Positions 39,550-49,593 of a stretch of 64,000 bases of DNA are shown piece after piece. Each line of letters opens with the position of its first letter. Positions within the stretch are counted from its first letter, which is position 1. The notes under the pieces were generated by a model, which searched no databases, had not been told where the DNA came from, and saw only the letters and a program-made list of their open reading frames with translations. The position numbers and the translations under genes were made by a program. The DNA comes from Phorcus lineatus (Eukaryota > Mollusca > Gastropoda > Trochida > Trochidae): positions 12,859,731 to 12,923,730 of the forward strand of contig OV121085.1 in assembly GCA_921293015.1 (NCBI GenBank), given 5' to 3'.

Positions 39550-39970
39550 ATCAGGGTGCGTGGTATTATTGGTATATTGATATATTGCAATACAGATACA
39601 AAATAATATGTACCGGTACACTCTCCTGAAAATATCCAATATATCGGAGGTTTTGAAATTAACAAATTCCGTGTAGAATTGCAGATAAAACGTAACCAAA
39701 ACATTTTATTTTACTGAAAGTTGTAACACAAAGTGTTAACTCGCAAAATGAAAATAGCACAGACATGTAAAAGTCCAAAAGGATTTATCTCTTTATAAAA
39801 CGACAGGCAAGAACAGCATTGATCACTGTTCTAATTGCTGTTATTTAGTCGAGAGAGCATGGAAAAACTAAAATATGAAAAGTACAAATATATTGCAATA
39901 CGTATTGCGGTAAGTTTTTCTGTATCGCAATATATTGCAATACGGAAATGAGGAGCGATAGCTATCCTAA
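39550..39970. mobile_element. Non-autonomous hAT-like MITE, copy 2
   Basis: Collinear with 9175-9604: CAGGGTGCGTGGTATTATTGG, AATATCCAATATATCG, GAGAGCATGGAAAAA, ATATTGCAATACGTATTGC and a GATAGCTATCCT end. It is more eroded at the termini than copy 1. No transposase. Confidence 0.65.
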
Positions 39971-41599
39971 AAAATGAATACATATAATTAACTTACCACT
40001 GATACAACCGTTTTAAGGTCAGCTACGATAATCTTTACATCACACTTTCATTTGACTTTTTATGGCTGGTAATAAGCTCAAAGAATCTTTTATACATATA
40101 TACTTACATGATAACTTCTATGAATTTTCATTGAAAACTTTTCTTTTCAGAAAAATGCAATCTTCCAAGACACAATGACAATTATCAATAAATAACATCT
40201 TACATATGGATTTCAATGTATTTCATTAAGCAAAGTGTTATGTTCCACAATACACATAAGTTACAGATTATGAGCTAACTTTCAAAGTATAAAATACATA
40301 AGAATACCCTTCTTTTCCTACAACAATACTCAGTTTCTAAAATATGTGTTTCATTAGATAAAGTTTTAAGTTTGAAATACACATAAGTTACAAATTACCG
40401 GCCAACTTCCAAAGGGCAATAATATATAAGTATAGTATTTTTTCTTATGATACAGCGTTTCTGATATATGCAACCTTTTCCGACACAACACCTCAGGACG
40501 AAAGAAGAGAATCAATACTGAGAGAAACTGTCAGCTTTTTTCCCACTTGGCGCCAGTTTTGGTAAAGCGGTCCAGAAATTACAGTGATGACTGGGAGCGA
40601 AGTATCACGCTAATGCCAGGAACCGTAGCGCCACCAATTTTAATACCACCCCTGTCTAACTGAGTCGGGAACTTAAACCATCCACTCCATTATTATCCTA
40701 CTCAAACCATCGGGAAATGACACACAGCTCGGGACTTAACACTTTCTTATGGCTATTTCACTATCCAAAAGCTCAATGGGGGAAGCAGGGTAATGAGCTG
40801 TCTTATTTTCAAAATTGATACCTTTTCAGCGAAGAGTTAAAATGGAGTTTCAAAATTGATACCATTTAGGGAAAAGAGATAAATGTAGATTCTGGACACA
40901 CATCTCAAGATAATAATATTGGTACCAGGAATTGAGTGGAATCCTTAAACTGAAAAACAATTTTCACGATGCTGCTCAAGCAATCAATTACAATTGATTG
41001 TGGTGCTATGTTCCTTGTAACTGACGTAGAGTTTTTTACTCTTGAATGTTATCTTATGATTATGTTTTAAGGAAAATATCGAGGAATGTTTTATTGTAGG
41101 TGCTTGTTTTGTTGACTTCTTTAAAATCCTTGAAAAGAAACATTGAGTAGTGATTATAACGTTTTCATTCTGGATGTCCAAACGGTACATTGATAAATCT
41201 TTAGTATCCTAATCTCAACTTAGATCAACAGTTTCCAGCAAGGGGAAGCTTTTCATTTTAATAGATCTTTACTAGAGTAAACTAGAATGATATTGACAGA
41301 TCTCTGCAAGGGTATATTAACCTAACTGATACTGGTATCAAAGGGTATCCTAAGCTCATATTGTTAAATAGTTCTTTGTGAGGGTATCTAGTTTGATAGT
41401 TCTTCACAAGGGTACTGAAAAGTAAAAGATTTTATAGATGACAAACATCTTTAATCTTTCAGAATAGATACTCAATAAGTGTGAACATTTTAACGAACCT
41501 TTCCAGAAAGTTTCATTCTACGTACAAAGAACATAAAAAAAATCTTGCACTTTATTACCTCAACAACTCCTGGAATGCCTTTCAAACAGTTAAAGAGTA
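39971..41599. other. Non-coding; moderately GC-rich patch at 40540-40720
   Basis: The patch contains GGTAGCGCCACC-like and TGGCGCCAG stretches but no open frame with splice framing. Degenerate repeats around CAAGGGTATC occur at 41250-41420. Nothing firmly supported. Confidence 0.3.
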
Positions 41600-41739
41600 T
41601 CAAGAGTACTGGTTAACTGTTTCTTGCACGGGGGTCTGTTGCACAAAGCAACTTTCAAGAGTACTGGTTAACTGTTTCTTGCACAGGGGTCCGTTGCACA
41701 AAGCAACTTTCAAGAGTACTGGTTAACTGTTTCTTGCAC
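41600..41739. repeat. 55-bp tandem repeat carrying a transposon end
   Basis: CAAGAGTACTGGTTAACTG recurs at 41601, 41656 and 41711. Each unit includes a copy of GGGTCCGTTGCACAAAGCAA, which is also the left end of the adjacent foldback element. Confidence 0.8.
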
Positions 41740-41860
41740 AGGGGTCCGTTGCACAAAGCAACTTAACACGAAGGTTAACCTTAGTACCATCCTTTAACAT
41801 TGCACTAAGACTACCTTAGTGATTTAAGGTAACCATATAGTGTTTTGCGCAACGGCCCCT
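41740..41860. mobile_element. 121-bp foldback MITE
   Basis: Starts AGGGGTCCGTTGCACAAAG and ends with the near-complement GTGTTTTGCGCAACGGCCCCT. The interior contains TTAACCTTAGTACCATCC and the inverse-like CTACCTTAGTGATTTAAGG, so the whole element can fold. Related internal motifs (CACCTTAGTAGCATCCTTT) occur at about 58279 and 58460. Confidence 0.75.
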
Positions 41861-42480
41861 AGATATCCTAAGTTCACATTGATAGTTCTTTTCAAATGTA
41901 ACCTCCTGTGCATTGCTTTTACAAAAGACCCCAAACTGTGATAACAGTTCTTTGCATGCCTCATATTCAATATTTGAACACTGAATTCATACAATGACAG
42001 TGTATTTGATCTGAGGAAGAAGACCCAGAACACCAAGATCCACTGAGACCTCACTCCCATAAATGCTTCACTGCATGGGTTCTTAGCATTAAACATACAT
42101 CACTTCTTGTACAAATTTCCAAATCAAGATATAGGGAAGTGTAAGAACTGATAAAAAAGTATCCATTCACTTTTTCCTGTAACTTCCAAATTAACACACT
42201 GAGCATTTTATAGATACATACAGAGTAGCAGTTCACAAACCCATACTTACATGTTAAAGCACTGACAACGAAATATAAGACATCCATTAGGAGATGTTAT
42301 TTATCCATCAGAACTGTTTCAGCCCAGGATGACGTGAAGACGAGGAAAAAGAAGACACAGCAAGAATCCAGAAACCTACTTACATGTTAAAGCACTGACC
42401 AGCAGGCGTAAGATATCCATAGGGAACAGTTCAAACTCTCCTCAAGACAGGAAGCCAAATAGACCTTGCTTTGCAAGAAT
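41861..42480. other. Non-coding with a short duplicated phrase
   Basis: ACTTACATGTTAAAGCACTGAC occurs in two places (about 42246 and 42379) in similar context. Otherwise nothing recognised. Confidence 0.4.
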
Positions 42481-42870
42481 TGTGCTGGCTAGTATCAATA
42501 CCTTACACAGGTTGAGGACTTGTGTGGGTCCGTATCAATACCTTACACAGGCTGAGGAGTTGTGTGGGTCCGTATCAATACCTTACACAGGCTGAGGAGT
42601 TGTATGGGTCCGTATCAATAGTTAACATAACCTGAGGAGAAGGGGTGGCTAGCATCTATAGTTAACATAACCTGAGGAGATGGAGTGGTCCATTTCAATA
42701 GTTAACATAACCTGAGGAGATGGGGTGGTCCGTATCAATAGTTAACATAACCTGAGGAGATGGGGTGGTCCGTATTAATAGTTAACATAACCTGAGGAGA
42801 TGGGGTGGTCCGTATCAATAGTTAACTTAACCTGAGGAGATGGGGTGGTCCGTATCCGTATCAATAGTTA
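42481..42870. repeat. 40-bp tandem repeat, about ten copies
   Basis: CCTTACACAG at 42501, 42541 and 42581, then GTTAACATAA at 42621, 42661, 42701, 42741 and 42781, keep an exact 40-bp period with GGTCCGTATCAATA as the shared core. Two unit variants are arranged in blocks. Confidence 0.95.
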
Positions 42871-42984
42871 GCCAAACCTAAGGAGATATGCTGATCTGTA
42901 ACAATATGCTGAGGAATGGGTCCGTCCGTATCAATACCATACACATGCTTAGAAGATAAGCCAGTGCATATAAATGATTAACAC

Positions 42985-43320
42985 ATATGTTTCTGTTCGT
43001 ATCAACACACTGGAAAGATGTGCCTGTCCGTATCAACACACTAGGAAGATCTTCCTATCCGTATCAACACACTAGGAAGATCTTCCTGTCCGTATCAACA
43101 CACAAGGAAGATGTGCCTGTCCGTATCAACACACAAGGAAGATGTGCCTGTCCGTATCAACACACTAGGAAGATGTGCCTGTCCGTATCAACACACTAAG
43201 AAGATAGTCCATATCAACACACTGAGAAGATGTGCCTGTCCCTACCAACACACTGAGAAGATGTTCCCGTCTGTATCAACACGCTAAAGGGATGTGCTGA
43301 ACAGTATCAATGGGGGCTTA
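42985..43320. repeat. 31-bp tandem repeat, about ten copies
   Basis: GTATCAACACACTAGGAAGA units start at 42999, 43030, 43061 and so on, with a 31-bp period. They share the GTCCGTATCAA core with the 40-bp array just upstream. The 70-codon plus-strand frame through it is a repeat artefact. Confidence 0.95.
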
Positions 43321-44366
43321 CACAACCTGACCTGAAGAGATGTAGACCAGATCGCTTTTATTTCTCAGATGATCTAAAATGTCGGATGAGGGGACCTTGA
43401 TCAATAGCAACCAGCGAAATCTATCAGTCGAGTGTGGATAGTCTAACTGCGTATCCCGATAAGTCACGTGAAATTAATTACTTTGGAAGCAGAGGTGGAA
43501 TAACTACCTACAGGCTTAATTAGCTTAAACCTTACAATGTATTCAAGTTTTGAAACAATAACCATGAACCCTCGTTCTGCAAAGGGAGAATTGAGTTTCC
43601 TGAGTGAAATATCAAGGGTGAAGTTTAGCATTGCTTCGATCAATCATCCCACCGCCTCTTTACGTCCGACTTTCTTGCTCAGCAATCTAGTGAAATACTC
43701 CAATCCGTTACAAAGTATCGGAAGAGCTCCTTTGTAAAGTTATATTACTGATTTGGGATTCTATATCGCTCTATCAGTGTTTTATTTTATCGTATGATGT
43801 GTTGAATCTAACTTCAATCGTTTTTTACACTTGGTCAGAAGAGATTGATGTTAGGACTATGAAGTATTCACCTAGGGAGAAAAGATAAAGTATATCTAGA
43901 ATTAGACAAAGATCGGTTTGACAGGAGAGTTCCATAAAAGGGAGAGAAACAGAAGAGGAAGAAATTTGAGAAAGGGGTTTCCTTGTCATTGATGATAGGG
44001 ACAAATGTGTATCCTTTTTACTCTTTCCTTTATCACTTTATCATGTTTTTAAATACATTCTGGGCAAAACAGTATTATATGTTGGTCTGGTAATTAAAAT
44101 CATATTGGCACACAAAGCTTCCAAAGGATCATGTATAACACATATCGGGTCAATAATTAATCATTTAAACCAACATCAGATTAATAATGAATGTACCATA
44201 TCAATATTGTCATGTAATGTACATTCTGTTTGAAATGGAAAAAAACAAAAATGAAATGAGTGTATCATTCTAAGGATACATATGGTTATAATTATCATGT
44301 ATCATTTTTTACTTATAATTTTCATTTTCAGTATATCTTGAGTATGAAAATGTTCTTAAATTATAT
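43321..44366. other. Non-coding; 43537-43737 open on both strands
   Basis: A 200-bp patch reads open on the plus strand (66 codons). On the minus strand it is open except for one TGA, giving two protein-like segments (LPILCNGLEYFTRLLSKKVG and LIEAMLNFTLDISLRKLNSP). It may be a relic of a repeat or an old coding sequence; family not recognised. Confidence 0.25.
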
Positions 44367-44950
44367 GAGATGAGATGAGATGAGATGAGATGAGATGAGA
44401 TGAGATGAGATGAGATGAGGTGAGGTGAGGTGAGGTGAGGTGAGGTGAGGTGAGGTGAGGTGAGGTGAGGTGAGGTGAGGTGAGGTGAGATGAGATGAGA
44501 TGACATGAGATGACATGAGATGAGATGAGGTGAGGCGAAGTTAGGTGAGGTGAGGTGAGGTGAGGTGTGTTGAGGTTAGGCGAGTTGAGAACGGGTGAGG
44601 TTAGGTGAGATGTCATGAGGTGAGGTGTGTTAAGGTAAGGTGAGCTGAGGTGAAGTGAGGTGTGTTGAGGTGAGGTGAGATTAGGTGAGATGTCATGAGG
44701 TGAGGTGAAAGGTGATGAGGTGAGGTGAGATGTGTTAAGGTAAGGTGAGCTGAGCTGAAGTGAGGTGAAGTGAGGTGAGGTGTGTTAAGGTGAGGTGTAT
44801 TGAGGTGAGGTGAGATTAGGTGAGATGTAATGAGGTGAGGTGAGGTGAGGTGTGTTAAGGTAAGGTGAGGTAAGATTAGATGAGATGTGTTGAGGTAAGA
44901 TGAAGTGAGGTGAGGTGAAGTGAAAGGAAATAAGATGAGATAAGATAAGA
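44367..44950. repeat. (TGAGR)n pentanucleotide array
   Basis: A pure block of TGAGA units, then TGAGG units, then increasingly impure TGAGGTGTG/TTAGG variants to about 44950. Complementary open frames (SHLTSPHLTSP-type) are artefacts. The motif is the complement of the (CTCAC)n tail of the SINE at 12.8 kb, but no SINE body adjoins. Confidence 0.97.
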
Positions 44951-46396
44951 ATCATAATATTTCATACAGGTATTAATCATCAAATTCAGTTGATATTAAT
45001 TCAAGTTAAATACTTTTCACTTATTATCCTGGATAATTGTATCAAAGCAAGAAACTTATGGCTGAATACCCATTGAAAACTATGCTGATATTTCTCAATG
45101 AATCAACAATTGTTACACAAACAGATGTACAAATTACATAGTATTTATTGAAATCGAAAATCAACTTTCAACAAACTTCAAAACACAAATCTAGAATTAC
45201 AAATCCAAATTGCAAATCCAAAAACACAAATTTAAAATGCAAATCCATTTCACAAATCCAAATCCAAATCACAAATCCAAAATGCAAGCCTATATTTGGA
45301 AGGCCAATCATAATAGCTTATTGTAAAAGTGTAAATTTCAAATAGCAAGTCCAAATTCCGAGTTGTCAAGCAATTTCAAGTCTCCAACTATTAAAGAAAA
45401 CACAAGAAACACTGAATTTTTCATTTGTTATCTGTAACCCATTTGACAATAATTTTATCACCGTAAAATAAACAAACATAATAAAGAACAAGACTAATAT
45501 TTTCACTTATTACTTACATAAACCCTACAAAATTAAAATCCAAATCAATTTCTGAGCAAACACGTAGGGACAGTTGTTTGTAGAAAATACGACAAGAAAT
45601 CGACTTAATGACCTTGAACTTGAAAGCAGAACAGTGGTAATGAAGTTAAATCTAACTTGTCAAGTTCTCAGCCTTGTTTAGTCTCTCCGCGACGACTGGA
45701 TGCCAATCTTTATAACTGGCTTTTTACAATCACAACTCTCTATGGATCATACAACCACGTCACTCAATAAACCTAGAAGAGAAGTTCAGCTTAACTATCT
45801 ACAAAAGAATGACCTAGAATAGCAATTTATCTAAATTTCTTCTGAAGAAAAGACTAAAGACTGAGGTAAAATCCTTTTCCAGTGATATTGATACCAGCAA
45901 ATTAACAACAACATTACACTTTAAATGGGCAATTGGCCGTGGGGGAAGATTCTTAAAAGCTATAGATTCTTAAACCAACAGATAGAACTGGTTGTACTTG
46001 ACTGACAAGATAATTTGGATGTCTACACATTCTTTCAGAATCCAAAGTTACTGTTTTGATTTGAAATGTTATTTACAAAAAAATAAAAGAAGTGAAAGAT
46101 ATGAAAAAATGATTTACTTTTTTTTGAGATATGGAAAAATCAAGTATATTTACTTCTTATCAGATGACAAATTTTATATCAGTCAAACAAATAAAGAAAA
46201 AGAGATGACAAATCTTGATTCATCAAAACAAAGAAGTCCTAATATCATTTATAGGGCTTAATTTGTTACCTACTATAATGAATAAAAAAGATTAAATCAA
46301 GTTGCAACATACAATAACCTGAATAGGAATCAAATAACTGGTAATCAAAAAGATAAAAAGTTTTAAAGAAATCATACAGAATTTTATAGTTGCAAG
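44951..46396. other. Non-coding; CAAATCCAAA minisatellite at 45180-45300
   Basis: About ten imperfect CAAATCCAAA/CAAATTTAAA units lie between 45180 and 45300. The remainder is AT-rich with no supported gene. The plus-strand frame 45992-46261 looks like chance. Confidence 0.5.
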
Positions 46397-46751
46397 ATTT
46401 ATAATGACAACCAACACAACAGTAACATTTCAAATCTTTTAATGAATACAGAGTTTGGCGTTATGGGGAATTCTCATTGAATTATGATTACCCTTGATCG
46501 AGCATCGATCAAGCCCAAGCATGGGTCCAATTTGGCACAGAAAATGATATGGATGTCAAATTGGTGGTAATGAAGTGGTAGTACACAGCCAAGCATTGAC
46601 TGTGCCCAAGCATTGGGACCACAACTGGCATGAATTCTGAGCCTCAGAATTCGTCCAGTTTTGGCTACTGTTAAATAAATAACGCAGAGATACATTTACA
46701 AAAGGTGAGTGGAGGGGATGAATTATCATCTATGATGATAAATAAATGCCA
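46397..46751 (-). repeat. Split direct repeat B2 (outer, 3' end of element)
   Basis: 355 bp, identical by eye to B1 at 48085-48439 (offset 1688). It contains perfect palindromes: CTTGATCGA-GCA-TCGATCAAG (46493-46513), CCCAA-GCA-TTGGG (46605-46617) and GAATTCTGA-GCC-TCAGAATTC (46632-46652). The 73-codon frame on the minus strand is incidental and is identical in both copies. Confidence 0.93.
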
Positions 46752-47495
46752 AATATGACAAATGAGAAAATAGAGGGTTCATGATCAAGCATTGACCACG
46801 CCTGAGCATCAGGACCAAACATGGTATGGGCAGTCTGAGCATCAGACACCATGTCAGGCAACCACATACAATGACCTAAGCTTTGAAATTGGAAGTAAAA
46901 TATAAAGTACACGAGCATGAAAAATCATACAAAAAACAATAAATAAACAATGAGACTTAAATAGAGGGTTCATGATCAAGCATTGACCACTCCTGAGCAT
47001 CAGGACCAAACATGGTACGAGCAGTCTGAGCATCAGACACCATGTTTGGCAACCGCCATCATTAGACATGCACAAAATATGACAAATGAGAAAATAGAGG
47101 GTTCATGATCAAGCATTGACCATGCCTGAGCATCAGGACCAAACATGGTATGGGCAGTCTGAGCATCAGACACCATGATTGGCAACCGCCATCATTAGAC
47201 ATGCACAAAATATAACCAATGAGAAAATAGAGGGTTCATGATCAAGCATTGACCATGCCTGAGCATCAGGACCAAACATGGTACGAGCAGTCTGAGCATC
47301 AGACACCATGTTTGGCAACCGCCATCATTAGACATGCACAAAATATGACAAATGAGAAAATAGAGGGTTCATGATCAAGCATTGACCATGCCTGAGCATC
47401 AGGACCAAACATGGTATGGGCAGTCTGAGCATCAGACACCATGTCCGGCAACCACATACAATGACCTAAGCTTTGGAAGTAAAAAATATGAAGTA
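46752..47495 (-). repeat. 133-bp tandem array between A2 and B2
   Basis: TAGAGGGTTCATGATCAAGC begins at 46771, 46962, 47095, 47228 and 47361. The last three spacings are exactly 133 bp, and the first unit is longer by a CTAAGCTTTG..AAGTA segment that also ends the last unit. Each unit has three hairpins centred on GCA (in the unit at 47095: 47109-47119, 47125-47137, 47157-47171). The unit is a diverged paralogue of the 3' half of repeat B, so the array probably arose by amplification of B-derived sequence. Confidence 0.9.
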
Positions 47496-47678
47496 CAAGA
47501 GAATTCCCAAATTAGAAAATGATGGAACAGGAATATAACAACATGACAAGTTTGGATGTATATATAAGACACAAAGAAGTTGATTTGTTGGCTTTTAAAG
47601 AACTATGAAATTGGAGGAGCTTAAATGCCCTTTAGAATAATAAATAAAATACTGGTGGTTGTAGGGGAGGAGGTGGGG
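47496..47678 (-). other. Unique spacer between array and A2
   Basis: Single-copy sequence inside the retrotransposon. No motif recognised. Confidence 0.5.
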
Positions 47679-48084
47679 AAAAGATTTAGTCTGAACGTAA
47701 CAATGGCCGAACAAAGAACGATGCTAGGCATGCGCACTTCAAGAGGAAGTAAGCTTCAGACATCATTTGCATCTTGGTACGTGATAAAGATTTTGATTGG
47801 TTGAAATTTTACTAGGATACCTGCAGGTATTCTTTAGAGGCCGATTGCTCTATGAAACGAGAACAGTAACTTAATACTTAACAAGGAACGGGGTAGTGAC
47901 AAATTGAGAATAAATATACTTGATTAATTGGCAAAAGTGTTAATAAAATGTTTATTGTGAAACGAAAACTCCAAGACCCGTTTGGATCTGAACCAAGTAT
48001 GTGACATCAAATATCAACACGATTAGGATAATAATCGAACTGCATTTCCTTGCCATTATAAATCTGCTTAGGTTATAAGCATCC
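47679..48084 (-). repeat. Split direct repeat A2
   Basis: 406 bp, identical by eye to A1 at 52523-52928 (offset 4844). Contains the 14-bp palindrome ATACCTGCAGGTAT. Confidence 0.93.
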
Positions 48085-48086
48085 AT
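48079..48086 (-). promoter_or_regulatory. Putative recombinase crossover spacer at the B1/A2 joint
   Basis: The spacer GCATCCAT is flanked by TTATAA at 48073-48078 and 48087-48092, with outer GGTT and AACC also inverted. The B1/A2 boundary falls between 48084 and 48085, inside the spacer. In YR elements this joint equals the circle junction of the element ends. The assignment is inference from geometry. Confidence 0.6.
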
Positions 48087-48439
48087 TTATAATGACAACC
48101 AACACAACAGTAACATTTCAAATCTTTTAATGAATACAGAGTTTGGCGTTATGGGGAATTCTCATTGAATTATGATTACCCTTGATCGAGCATCGATCAA
48201 GCCCAAGCATGGGTCCAATTTGGCACAGAAAATGATATGGATGTCAAATTGGTGGTAATGAAGTGGTAGTACACAGCCAAGCATTGACTGTGCCCAAGCA
48301 TTGGGACCACAACTGGCATGAATTCTGAGCCTCAGAATTCGTCCAGTTTTGGCTACTGTTAAATAAATAACGCAGAGATACATTTACAAAAGGTGAGTGG
48401 AGGGGATGAATTATCATCTATGATGATAAATAAATGCCA
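48085..48439 (-). repeat. Split direct repeat B1 (internal)
   Basis: 355-bp copy of B2, directly downstream of the recombinase gene and directly abutting A2. Same palindromes as B2. Confidence 0.93.
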
Positions 48440-48507
48440 CAATGACATGATATGAATGAGTAAGGGATTATATGTGAATATCATGAGAATACCCCAAAAC
48501 GAACCAA

Positions 48508-49593
48508 TTACAATTGAAAAGGGAGATCTGCCAATCTACGTTGCGCATGGGCAATAGAGGCTGCATTCACATGTATATACCTGACATAACAGTCCGACTT
48601 CCATCGGCCCATAGTCTTAATGAGGTGGTCAGGGATTCGAGCCATAGCTGCTGAAGTAGCTGCACCAATCCGAAACGAATGTCCATTGTAATTGTTAGGG
48701 TTCTCACCAATCGCTGATAGAGTCTCACGCATTCTTCTGATAAAATATAGTCTATTGAGCGGAACACCAGAGTCAGTCACAAATAGGGCAGCACTTGAGG
48801 GACTATTGTTAGTGTTTCTAAACCGTAAGTAAGATTTCATTGCGGCTACAGGGCAGGTAGGACCAGTCACTGAAGTCATGTGAATAGTGACACCCTGGTG
48901 GAAGTGATCAGCTTTTGATGTTTTTAGTTTTAACTTAAGGCTAGTACCATCATCACAGAACCACACCGAGCTAATTGACAAGTTTCTTTTGGCATCGTAG
49001 GAATCACACGTAAACTCTCCACATCTAAGGAAGGCATAAAAGGCTAAACAAAACACACTTCTGAACAAAGTATCCAGATACGTAGAAAAAAGGCCTCTAC
49101 ACAATCGCACACACATGCTTTGAAGGATATTTACAGTGACAGGCAAACGAGTCAGGGTAGTGGCGGTAGGTGCTCGTTTAAGGCCTCGCATTATGGTTTC
49201 TAGACGTAGTAACTGCCCAGAAGTCCATGGGTTTGCTACTCCATGTTTCAGGTACTGGAAACGCACTCCGCACAGATAGGATCTAATGGTAGTTGCACTC
49301 AATCTGAGCCTATGGTGACAGTGGTCCACGAAATGTAACAGAGTTTGCTCACTTAGGTTAGGTAACGCATTAGGCCACCAAACTACACCACTCATTGTCA
49401 TAAACATCAGAAACGCTTGTAACCCAGACTTGTAGATAACTTGCGTGGAGGAAGCTAGGGCTTGCTCCCACAACTTGTTGAGAGATCTACCGGGGGCACA
49501 GTCACCTGCGTTAGTGGAAGGCAAGGAGTTGGACAGGTATCTGCAGCCGGGACGAGTCGTCGGAAACGCTGGATCTGCAAGCGAGACAAAGCA
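48508..49593 (-). CDS. DIRS-type tyrosine recombinase (element integrase)
   Basis: Cuts and joins DNA through a tyrosine intermediate to insert the circular element copy. The frame is open from a TGA at 49594-49596 to a stop at 48508 and overlaps the RT-RNase H frame by about 139 nt in the -1 frame. Numbered from a TTG codon at 49524, it has an N-terminal helical core-binding region (residues 15-110), then catalytic Arg167 (FLRCGEFT), His282 and Arg285 (GHSFRIGAAT), Trp308 (GRWKSD) replacing the second His, and nucleophile Tyr316 (YVRYI). The set is complete, so the enzyme could be active. The first ATG in frame is at residue 40, inside the N-terminal domain. Expression may therefore need frameshifting, splicing or a non-AUG start. 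No canonical slippery heptamer was seen. Confidence 0.9.
   Translation of the reverse strand, partial: CFVSLADPAFPTTRPGCRYLSNSLPSTNAGDCAPGRSLNKLWEQALASSTQVIYKSGLQAFLMFMTMSGVVWWPNALPNLSEQTLLHFVDHCHHRLRLSATTIRSYLCGVRFQYLKHGVANPWTSGQLLRLETIMRGLKRAPTATTLTRLPVTVNILQSMCVRLCRGLFSTYLDTLFRSVFCLAFYAFLRCGEFTCDSYDAKRNLSISSVWFCDDGTSLKLKLKTSKADHFHQGVTIHMTSVTGPTCPVAAMKSYLRFRNTNNSPSSAALFVTDSGVPLNRLYFIRRMRETLSAIGENPNNYNGHSFRIGAATSAAMARIPDHLIKTMGRWKSDCYVRYIHVNAASIAHAQRRLADLPFQL

Noticed and set aside
42481-43320. CRISPR-like repeat arrays
   Set aside because: Whole units repeat without unique spacers, and the sequence is eukaryotic; these are minisatellites.
44309-44616. SHLTSPHLTSP repeat frames
   Set aside because: Pentanucleotide array artefact.
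44367-44950. SINE tail origin of the TGAGR array at this locus
   Set aside because: The orientation would require a SINE body just downstream of 44950, and none is seen.
46474-46695. 73-codon minus-strand frame, repeated identically at 48162-48383
   Set aside because: The identity follows from repeats B1 and B2; the frame covers palindromes and has no domain. It is better explained as a non-coding repeat.
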